From assembly GCA_947174215.1 (NCBI GenBank), contig CAMWIB010000053.1:1-7264 (forward strand): a DNA stretch of 7,264 nucleotides, written 5' to 3'. The notes beneath the pieces are model-generated. The model had not been told where the DNA came from, made no database searches, and saw only the letters and a list, made by a program, of their open reading frames with translations. The stretch is from an uncultured Clostridia bacterium (lineage in GTDB: Bacteria > Bacillota > Clostridia > Christensenellales > CAG-917). The number at the start of each line of letters is the position of its first letter. Position 1 is the first letter of the stretch. Below are positions 1 to 4,573 of this stretch, one piece after another. The translations under genes and the position numbers were made by a program.

Positions 1-16
1 ATTAACTATTAACTAT

Positions 17-871
17 TCACTTTTCACTCAATTCTTCCAACACATCGCCAATGTCGGCGTTTATTATGATAGACTGCTTGGATATTTGCGGCGGGCATTC
101 CGCTTCGCCTTTGTTGATGCAAGCGTAGGTTGCGGAGGGATTTTGATTTGTAAGTTGCCAGAACGGATACTTGATAATGGCAGGAGTATTACCGCCCACG
201 CCGAGTTCCAAGTAAAGAATCCTGCCGCGCTCGTGCGCTTTTACAAATGATACGTATCTATCGTATGCGGCGTACCATCCCTCGTCCTCAACGAATCTAT
301 CGTCACAGCGAAGGTTGGTAGTCATCGGCTTTCCGCATATTGGGCAACGCGGGATAAGCTCGGACGGGATTTTCATATCCTTTTGCTCGGCTACCATTTT
401 GCGAACGAGTTCCTCGTTATCATAGGTGCTATTGTGACACGGCACAGAACATTGCAATAGTCCATAATCGCCCTGCGCATAAAACAGCCGCTGTTTATCG
501 AATCCGCTCTTTTGGAAGCAGTGGTCCACGTTGGTTGTCAAAACAAAGTAGTCCTTATCTTTCACAAGCTCGTAGAGGTCCGAATAGACTGGCTTTTGAG
601 ATTCAGTATAGCGATTGTATAGAATATGCCTTGACCACCAAGCCCAAAACTCTTCGAGAGTTGCGTAGGAATAAAAGCCGCCCGAATACATATCGCTTAT
701 TCCGTATTTTTCATGAAAGTCCGCGAAATACTTGAAAAACCTGTCACCGCTATACGTAAAGCCCGCCGACGTGGAAAGTCCTGCGCCCGCGCCTATCAGA
801 ACGGAGTCAACTTCTTTTAGCGCCGTCTTTAATTTACTTATTTGCTCCGAGCAATTCTGCGTAGATTGCAT
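17..871 (-). CDS. SirTM-class (class M) sirtuin, probable protein ADP-ribosyltransferase
   Basis: Sirtuin-fold NAD+-dependent enzyme. With the start at 877 (286 aa), the NAD-binding motif GAGAGLSTSAGF lies at residues 29-40, TTNVDH at 114-119, and a Cys set C143/C147 with C178/C181 (CPIC) suggests a structural zinc site; a late Rossmann segment ELGVGGNTP lies at 224-232. The usual sirtuin catalytic 'HG' is replaced by Gln (Q135 in AQGDYG). That substitution marks macrodomain-linked SirTM proteins, known in Staphylococcus and Streptococcus to ADP-ribosylate a lipoylated GcvH-like protein rather than act as ordinary deacetylases. N116, Q135 and R190 sit where the SirTM catalytic residues are expected (from memory). 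Two starts are possible: 877 and 871. GGAG is only 1 nt from the first but 7 nt from the second, so I prefer 871 (284 aa). It overlaps the end of the macrodomain gene, implying translational coupling. No gcvH-L or lipoate ligase is visible, but the window ends just downstream. Family call sure; substrate inferred. Confidence 0.9.
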   Translation of the reverse strand: MQSTQNCSEQISKLKTALKEVDSVLIGAGAGLSTSAGFTYSGDRFFKYFADFHEKYGISDMYSGGFYSYATLEEFWAWWSRHILYNRYTESQKPVYSDLYELVKDKDYFVLTTNVDHCFQKSGFDKQRLFYAQGDYGLLQCSVPCHNSTYDNEELVRKMVAEQKDMKIPSELIPRCPICGKPMTTNLRCDDRFVEDEGWYAAYDRYVSFVKAHERGRILYLELGVGGNTPAIIKYPFWQLTNQNPSATYACINKGEAECPPQISKQSIIINADIGDVLEELSEK

Positions 872-1610
872 AATCATACTCCATAAACACGTTGAATATC
901 ACTTTTATCTTGCTACCAGTAAGTCGCTTGTACTCAGATACGGTCTTGACGGCTATCTGCGCCGCGCGCTCGTTCGGGAAGCGGAACGCCCCCGTAGAGA
1001 TACAGCAAAACGCTATACTTTGCAAGCCGTAGCTATCCGCAAGCGCAATGCACGAGCAGTAGCTGTCCGCAAGCAGTTGCTCGTGTTCTTCCGTAAGCCC
1101 GCCGTAAACCATCGGACCCACTGTGTGCAGAACGTATTTGCAAGGCAAGTTGTACGCCTTGGTAATCTTTGCCCTCCCCGTTTCCTCATCCTTGCCCTGC
1201 GCTCTCATAATCTCCGCACACTCTTGTCTTAGCTGAACGCCCGAGAAGGTGTGAATAGCGTTGTCTATACAGCCGTGATTAGGACAGAAGCAACCAAGCA
1301 ATTTTGAGTTTGCGGCGTTTACGATACCGTCGCATTTAAGCGTAGTGATATCTCCCTTCCACAAATATATATCGGGTGCGACGGGCGTGAGGTCGTCAAT
1401 GCTGACTATACCTTTAATGCGCAACTCCTCTTGCAAATACTCGTCCTGTATACGCAAAAACTCATCGCTTGCCGCCATTGGCATACGCACGTTGAAGAGC
1501 GCACGCAAAAGCTTTTTTTGTCCGTCCTCGTCGCGCGGAATCGCTAACGGCTGATTGTCTTCCTTCAACAAATATTCTATCAAAAACTTTCTTCTTTCCG
1601 CCTGTTCCAT
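834..1610 (-). CDS. Zinc-containing macrodomain protein, ADP-ribosylhydrolase
   Basis: 258-aa macrodomain protein predicted to remove ADP-ribose from proteins modified by the sirtuin encoded directly downstream. The N-terminal ~75 residues are a helical extension typical of Zn-Macro proteins. The macro fold then begins with WKGDIT (84-89) and DGIVNAANSKLLG (94-106). It is followed by GCFCPNHGCIDNAIH (106-120), the Zn-Macro signature with likely zinc ligands C107, H112 and C114. VLHTVGP (160-166) and the phosphate-binding loop ISTGAFRFPNERAA (204-217) complete the ADP-ribose pocket. Length and motifs match the stand-alone Zn-Macro hydrolases that accompany SirTM in Gram-positive operons. The ATG is supported by AGGACGG (1615-1621, minus strand), with AGGA 7 nt from the start. 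The gene is first in the minus-strand unit, has its own promoter candidate (1641-1669), and faces a divergent HxlR-family gene. The family assignment is strong; the exact substrate is inferred from the neighbour. Confidence 0.92.
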   Translation of the reverse strand: MEQAERRKFLIEYLLKEDNQPLAIPRDEDGQKKLLRALFNVRMPMAASDEFLRIQDEYLQEELRIKGIVSIDDLTPVAPDIYLWKGDITTLKCDGIVNAANSKLLGCFCPNHGCIDNAIHTFSGVQLRQECAEIMRAQGKDEETGRAKITKAYNLPCKYVLHTVGPMVYGGLTEEHEQLLADSYCSCIALADSYGLQSIAFCCISTGAFRFPNERAAQIAVKTVSEYKRLTGSKIKVIFNVFMEYDYAIYAELLGANK

Positions 1611-1630
1611 AGTGCCGTCCTATTTTCAGA

Positions 1631-1710
1631 TTGTACAATTAGTATAACAAAGGTGCAATGTGATTGCAATAACGTTACTTTTCTATTATCAAATAGTAGA
1701 TTTGTTACAA
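1631..1710. promoter_or_regulatory. Cluster of palindromes between divergent genes, candidate operators
   Basis: Short dyad elements lie between the macrodomain and HxlR-family genes: TTGTACAA (1631-1638, at the predicted macrodomain transcription start), TGCAAT-N3-ATTGCA (1654-1668, over its -35), CTATT-N4-AATAG (1683-1696), and TTGT-T-ACAA (1702-1710, upstream of the regulator's -35). On the minus strand 1698-1690 reads TACTATTTG, which equals the first nine bases of the Bacillus YodB box as I recall it (TACTATTTGTAGTA); the right half matches poorly. HxlR-family dimers commonly bind such sites beside their own or divergent promoters. Which element is bound cannot be told from sequence, and in AT-rich DNA some will be chance. 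Confidence 0.4.
1641..1669 (-). promoter_or_regulatory. Promoter of the macrodomain-sirtuin unit
   Basis: Read on the minus strand: -35 TTGCAA (1669-1664, 4/6 to consensus), 17-bp spacer, -10 TATACT (1646-1641, 5/6). The predicted start near 1634 leaves a short leader of about 24 nt before the ATG. An inverted repeat TGCAAT-GTG-ATTGCA (1654-1668) covers most of the -35, so it could be an operator. Assigned by sequence only. Confidence 0.55.
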
Positions 1711-1728
1711 GGTTTCATATTTGAACTA

Positions 1729-1757
1729 TTGACTTTACATCGCCATTTTGTTATGCT
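1729..1757 (+). promoter_or_regulatory. Promoter of the HxlR-family gene
   Basis: -35 TTGACT (1729-1734, 5/6), 17-bp spacer, -10 TATGCT (1752-1757, 4/6). The predicted start near 1764 gives a leader of about 46 nt before the chosen ATG at 1810. It also argues against the upstream in-frame ATG at 1660, which would lie ahead of this promoter. Confidence 0.55.
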
Positions 1758-1809
1758 TAATATCGGATTTAGCACAATTATAATCAGAACGTTGAAAGGA
1801 GAAAGTCTT

Positions 1810-2136
1810 ATGCTGACGAAAGAAGAGTTACCCGAATGCCCCGTTGCGACCACAGTACAGCTTATCGGGAATAAATGGAAAATTCTCATTATACGCAACC
1901 TCGTATACAACGATATACAGCGGTTCGGCGATTTTATAAAATCCATTCCTGCGATAAGCAAGAAGGTGTTGACTGACAACCTTCGCGCCTTGGAATCGGA
2001 CGGACTTGTGGAAAGACAGGTATTTGCAGAAGTTCCGCCGCGCGTAGAATACTCGTTGACTCCGCTTGGAAAATCGTTGAAGCCTATCCTCGACGCTATG
2101 TCCGATTGGGGAACGGACTACAAAAGCAAGCTGTGA
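1810..2136 (+). CDS. HxlR-family winged-helix transcriptional regulator
   Basis: 108-aa DNA-binding protein, the normal size for the HxlR/MarR-like family (about 100-120 aa). CPVATTVQLIGNKWK (residues 10-24) is the family's N-terminal signature. It is followed by RFGDFIKSIPAISKKVLTDN, covering the recognition-helix region, and a wing with LVERQVFAEVPPRVEYSLTPLGKSL. The open frame extends up to 1660, but I chose 1810: AGGAG at 1797-1801 lies 8 nt before this ATG, the length then fits the family, and the extra 50 upstream residues are hydrophobic and non-conserved in type, as expected for translated intergenic DNA. It contains one cysteine (C10), at the place where redox-sensing relatives such as YodB and HypR of Bacillus carry their sensing Cys. 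Its gene is divergent from the macrodomain-sirtuin pair, so it probably controls that pair and itself. Inducer unknown; the thiol-sensing role is inferred. Confidence 0.9.
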   Translation: MLTKEELPECPVATTVQLIGNKWKILIIRNLVYNDIQRFGDFIKSIPAISKKVLTDNLRALESDGLVERQVFAEVPPRVEYSLTPLGKSLKPILDAMSDWGTDYKSKL

Positions 2137-2170
2137 ATTGATTACGTTATAAAACATAAATTTGGCAAAG

Positions 2171-2203
2171 CATAAAACGCCCGCTACTTTTATGGTTATT
2201 TTA
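2171..2203 (+). terminator. Possible weak terminator after the HxlR-family gene
   Basis: Inverted repeat CATAAAA (2171-2177) / TTTTATG (2188-2194) with a 10-nt loop, followed by the U-rich tail GTTATTTTA. The 7-bp stem has a single G-C pair, so it would be weak. It lies 35 nt after the stop codon, a plausible place. Confidence 0.3.
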
Positions 2204-2241
2204 ATTTGTATTTCTAAGAATTGCACTGTAACTAATTACAT

Positions 2242-2265
2242 TGTCATAATTCTCGCTGTCATAAT
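2242..2265. repeat. Tandem direct repeat TGTCATAAT x2
   Basis: Two exact 9-bp copies at 2242-2250 and 2257-2265, with a 15-bp period, end 13 bp before the -35 of the downstream promoter. Direct repeats just upstream of a -35 are a common layout for activator sites. No regulator is identified. Confidence 0.4.
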
Positions 2266-2278
2266 GTGAAATATTAAA

Positions 2279-2307
2279 TTGACAATAATAGCGATTGAGC
2301 GCATAAT
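2279..2307 (+). promoter_or_regulatory. Strong sigma-A type promoter of the 156-aa protein/aminotransferase unit
   Basis: -35 TTGACA (2279-2284, perfect), 17-bp spacer, -10 CATAAT (2302-2307, 5/6). The predicted start near 2314 leaves a leader of about 20 nt that already contains the GGAGG ribosome binding site (2321-2325). This is the closest match to consensus in the window. Confidence 0.7.
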
Positions 2308-2333
2308 ATCAATTATTATTGGAGGTATAAAAT

Positions 2334-2804
2334 ATGTGTTGGTTTTTCTCTAAAAAGAAAGCAAAAAACGTAGAGCCTTATATTGAGCCACGCGTAGAAC
2401 AAAAAGAATCAAATCTCGCTACACAAGAGGTAAAAGAAGCTCCTAAGTTTGAGAGATTTCTGCTCACGGTTGAGACGGCAAACGCACGCCAGATTCCAGA
2501 CCCGTCTGCGGAAGATATCCAAAACGCTGTACGCGCAATATGCGTAAACGAGGAAGACTTCCTCATACTTGAAGGAAAGCAGGAAATAAACGGAGTTACT
2601 TTTATGCAGGCGACAGGCTACGATAGAAGCGACAACACCATATATATGGAAGTTCAGCGCAAGGAGGCAGGTGCAAACGGCGCCGTCGGACGCAACTACG
2701 GAATGATGGTCAGCGTAGCTACGCTTGTCAAAACGCTTATCGACTACACGGCGGGCATAACCCCTAACAATCTGGAAGATTGGGACTTCTCGGGCGAATT
2801 TTAA
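2334..2804 (+). CDS. Hypothetical protein, 156 aa, unrecognised family
   Basis: I do not recognise this protein. GGAGG (2321-2325) lies 8 nt before the ATG and an excellent promoter lies just upstream, so expression is likely. Residues 1-11 (MCWFFSKKKAK) are a hydrophobic patch followed by lysines, too short for a membrane helix; residues 12-38 are a charged, Glu-rich and probably flexible linker. From about residue 39 a compact alpha/beta domain seems to begin: strand FLLTV, helix SAEDIQNAVRAICV (58-71), then DFLILE (75-80), VTFMQATG (88-95), IYMEVQRK (103-110), a Gly/Ala loop, helix VATLVKTLIDYTAG (128-141), and an acidic end. The strand-helix-strand layout loosely recalls small immunity-type proteins such as Imm1, but I cannot show homology. 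It has no signal peptide. The aminotransferase starts 15 nt after its stop, so the two are probably co-transcribed. Confidence 0.85.
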   Translation: MCWFFSKKKAKNVEPYIEPRVEQKESNLATQEVKEAPKFERFLLTVETANARQIPDPSAEDIQNAVRAICVNEEDFLILEGKQEINGVTFMQATGYDRSDNTIYMEVQRKEAGANGAVGRNYGMMVSVATLVKTLIDYTAGITPNNLEDWDFSGEF

Positions 2805-2819
2805 GGCTAAGGTGACAGT

Positions 2820-4004
2820 ATGGTCAACAATGAAATGTACGCTTTGGGAAGCAAACGCTCCGTCATAAGAGAACTTTTCGAATACGGCAAAATCAGAGCA
2901 AGAGAGTTGGGTGCGGATAAGGTGTTCGATTTTTCAATCGGCAATCCGAGCGTTCCCGCGCCGACCTGCGTGAACGAAACTATAACAAGACTTGTCTGCG
3001 ATATGGACAGCACCCTTCTTCACGGATACACCTCCGCGCAGGGTGACGAGGGCGTGCGCCGCGTCATTGCGGAAAATCTGAACAAAAGATATGCAACCTC
3101 ATTTGCGGCGAGCAATATTTATATGACCTGCGGTGCGGCAGCAGGACTTGCCATATCCATACGCGCACTGTGCTGTGAGGGTGATGAGTTCATCATACTC
3201 GCGCCATACTTCCCCGAGTACAACGTCTTTATAAAGGCCGCGGGCGGCACTCCCGTTACGGTCGGCTTTGACAAGTCGTTCCAGATAGACTTCGACGCAC
3301 TTAGCGGTGCTATTACTCAGCACACCAAGGCGGTTATCGTCAATTCACCGAACAACCCAAGCGGCGTCGTGTATTCAAAGGAAACGATTGAAAAGCTTAC
3401 AACACTCCTTAAAGCTTGCGAAGAAAAGTACGCTCATCCCATCTACGTGATTGCGGACGAACCTTACCGCGAGCTTGTATACGATGATGTACAAGTGCCG
3501 TTCATTCCGTCGTATTACGCGGACACGCTCGTCTGTTACAGCTTTTCAAAGACGCTTTCCCTTCCCGGCGAGCGCATCGGATATATCGCAGTAAACCCAC
3601 AGGCAAGCGACTCTGAAAACGTGTACTTTGCGGTTATGGGTGCGGGGCGCGCGCTCGGCTATATATGTGCGCCTGCACTTTTCCAGAGAGTCGTCGCCGA
3701 GTGCATAGAAGCACACCCCAACACGTCGGCTTATAAGGAAAACCGCGACCTGCTCTTTAACGGGCTTAAAAATATCGGCTTAGAGTGCGTACACCCAAAC
3801 GGCGCGTTCTACCTCTTCGTAAAAGCTCTCGAACCAAGCGCGGAAGCCTTCTCCAATAAGGCGAAGGAATTCGGCTTGCTATTAGTTCCCGGCGAGGACT
3901 TCGCGGCAGGCGGCTGGGTGAGAGTGGCGTACTGCGTAAGCAAGGATACGATATTGCGCTCAATGCCCTACTTCAAGCAACTGTACGACTCGTACGCGAA
4001 GTAA
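2820..4004 (+). CDS. Class I/II PLP-dependent aminotransferase
   Basis: 394-aa fold-type I aminotransferase, full length for the AspC/AlaT-like (COG0436) group. It transfers an amino group between an amino acid and a 2-oxo acid in the cytosol using pyridoxal phosphate. Visible landmarks are SIGNPSVPAP near the N terminus (39-48), Y70, the cofactor-phosphate loop region around TCGAAAGL (103-110), NSPNNPSG (175-182), with N179 the likely cofactor-contacting Asn, and ADEPYREL (212-219), with D213 pairing the pyridine nitrogen and Y216. SFSKTLSLPGERIGY (241-255) carries the Schiff-base lysine K244 and phosphate-binding R252; VRVAYC (367-372) carries R368 for the substrate carboxylate. All catalytic positions are present, so it should be active. 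The start is supported by AAGGTGA (2809-2815). It follows the 156-aa gene by 15 nt. The substrate cannot be told from sequence; no pathway genes are adjacent. Confidence 0.95.
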   Translation: MVNNEMYALGSKRSVIRELFEYGKIRARELGADKVFDFSIGNPSVPAPTCVNETITRLVCDMDSTLLHGYTSAQGDEGVRRVIAENLNKRYATSFAASNIYMTCGAAAGLAISIRALCCEGDEFIILAPYFPEYNVFIKAAGGTPVTVGFDKSFQIDFDALSGAITQHTKAVIVNSPNNPSGVVYSKETIEKLTTLLKACEEKYAHPIYVIADEPYRELVYDDVQVPFIPSYYADTLVCYSFSKTLSLPGERIGYIAVNPQASDSENVYFAVMGAGRALGYICAPALFQRVVAECIEAHPNTSAYKENRDLLFNGLKNIGLECVHPNGAFYLFVKALEPSAEAFSNKAKEFGLLLVPGEDFAAGGWVRVAYCVSKDTILRSMPYFKQLYDSYAK

Positions 4005-4021
4005 GACAATTGATTCCCGCA

Positions 4022-4088
4022 GCTAATTCGCTTTCCATCACAAATGGATTCCCGATATGAAGCGATTACTGGTAAGGGTGCAATTAGC
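4022..4088. repeat. Nested inverted repeats after the aminotransferase gene
   Basis: Three nested complementary pairs: GCTAATT (4022-4028)/AATTAGC (4082-4088), CGCTT (4029-4033)/AAGCG (4060-4064), and TCCAT (4034-4038)/ATGGA (4044-4048). A copy of GATTCCCG lies just before the structure (4012-4019) and another inside it (4047-4054). The transcript could fold into a long interrupted hairpin, as a 3' UTR structure or small RNA. It has no U-tract, so it is not a classical terminator. I see no gene in 4005-4187. Confidence 0.35.
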
Positions 4089-4122
4089 CTATCAATCACA
4101 AGAGTAATTAACACTAAATTCA

Positions 4123-4173
4123 CACAAACGCTGTTTAATATCTGTATATACGGTATATAAACAGCGTTTTGTG
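4123..4173. terminator. Hairpin between converging genes, possible bidirectional terminator
   Basis: A perfect 12-bp inverted repeat, AAACGCTGTTTA (4126-4137)/TAAACAGCGTTT (4158-4169), with a 20-nt loop. Three further pairs (CAC 4123-4125/GTG 4171-4173) form if T4170 bulges. It lies between the aminotransferase gene and the converging 36-aa ORF, the natural place for a shared terminator. The following tails (TTTTGTGCTTATT on plus, TTTGTGTGAATTT on minus) are only moderately U-rich, so efficiency is uncertain. Confidence 0.55.
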
Positions 4174-4187
4174 CTTATTAAACCGTT

Positions 4188-4298
4188 TTAGCGGTGAATT
4201 CTGCTAAGCCTTACGCACACGAGCTTTCCATCTTTTGTTGCAATCTTGGTGCTTGTCACAGTGCTGTCTGTACAGATACGGGTAAGTTTTACGTTCAT
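4188..4298 (-). CDS. Small ORF, 36-aa basic protein of unknown function
   Basis: A short minus-strand reading frame starts at ATG 4298-4296 and ends at TAA 4190-4188. The protein begins MNVKLTRICTDSTVTSTKI and ends KLVCVRLSRIHR: 36 aa, rich in Lys/Arg and Thr, with two cysteines (C9, C28) and no membrane segment. AGAGG (4310-4306) lies exactly 7 nt before the ATG, the same site and spacing used by the neighbouring WYL gene, and an in-frame stop lies just upstream, so the start is well defined. A weak promoter candidate is TTAGCA (4358-4353), 17 bp, TATCTT (4335-4330). The hairpin at 4123-4173 follows its stop. I do not recognise a family; it could be a genuine small protein or the remnant of a larger gene. 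Confidence 0.5.
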   Translation of the reverse strand: MNVKLTRICTDSTVTSTKIATKDGKLVCVRLSRIHR

Positions 4299-4345
4299 AG
4301 TTCTACCTCTTTATATTTATTTTATCTATAAGATATTTACCTTAT

Positions 4346-4368
4346 TCCTCTTTGCTAAATCCTCTTTG
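4346..4368. repeat. Short direct repeat TCCTCTTTG x2
   Basis: TCCTCTTTG occurs at 4346-4354 and 4360-4368, with a 14-bp period, in the AT-rich spacer upstream of the 36-aa ORF (copies read CAAAGAGGA on that gene's strand). The first copy overlaps the 3' edge of its weak -35 candidate. It may be a regulatory half-site pair or chance. Apart from this, the WYL promoter and the palindrome at 4503-4524, I see nothing in 4299-4573. Confidence 0.25.
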
Positions 4369-4464
4369 GCAAAAGATAGATGCTTTTCATAAGTTTGCTT
4401 TGTCCTATTGCTTCACCAATGCTTTTACCCGAAGATTTTTTGTTTAGCTACTTTGACAAAACGC

Positions 4465-4493
4465 TTTACTTTCGCCTGTCACAACTATATAAT
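4465..4493 (+). promoter_or_regulatory. Promoter of the WYL regulator gene
   Basis: -35 TTTACT (4465-4470, 4/6), 17-bp spacer, -10 TATAAT (4488-4493, perfect). The predicted start near 4500 gives a leader of about 74 nt. A separate perfect TTGACA at 4453-4458 has no -10 at proper spacing and was not used. Confidence 0.6.
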
Positions 4494-4502
4494 AAAGTAT
4501 GC

Positions 4503-4524
4503 AATGTACCAAAAACGGTACATT
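4503..4524. promoter_or_regulatory. Palindromic candidate operator in front of the WYL gene
   Basis: Perfect inverted repeat AATGTACC-N6-GGTACATT, extendable by GC/GC if one A/T is bulged on the right arm. It begins about 3 bp after the predicted transcription start (-10 at 4488-4493), where a bound repressor would block RNA polymerase. As RNA it could also form an 8-bp leader hairpin. The likely binder is the WYL protein itself, by analogy with autorepressing wHTH-WYL proteins; this is an inference. Confidence 0.55.
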
Positions 4525-4573
4525 TGCAGTGGTTTAATAAAATTGTTAAAAACAAATTTACAGAGGTAAAAAT

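Noticed and set aside
732..1232. 166-aa plus-strand open frame across the macro/sirtuin junction
   Set aside because: Antisense shadow of two confidently identified genes; composition rich in Arg and Cys, no domain.
1660..1809. Upstream in-frame extension of the HxlR-family gene
   Set aside because: It would start ahead of the predicted promoter, lacks a ribosome binding site, and makes the protein 50 residues longer than the family.
1828..2226. 132-aa minus-strand open frame opposite the HxlR-family gene
   Set aside because: Antisense to a protein with clear family motifs; no recognisable content of its own.
4022..4088. Integron attC site or other recombination site
   Set aside because: The imperfect palindrome has a suitable length, but the conserved GTTRRRY/RYYYAAC cores are absent and no integrase is present.
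4296..4407. 11-codon minus-strand frame (MKSIYLLPKRI) as leader peptide for the 36-aa ORF
   Set aside because: Weak ribosome binding site, no codon run typical of attenuators, and no paired hairpins; likely chance.
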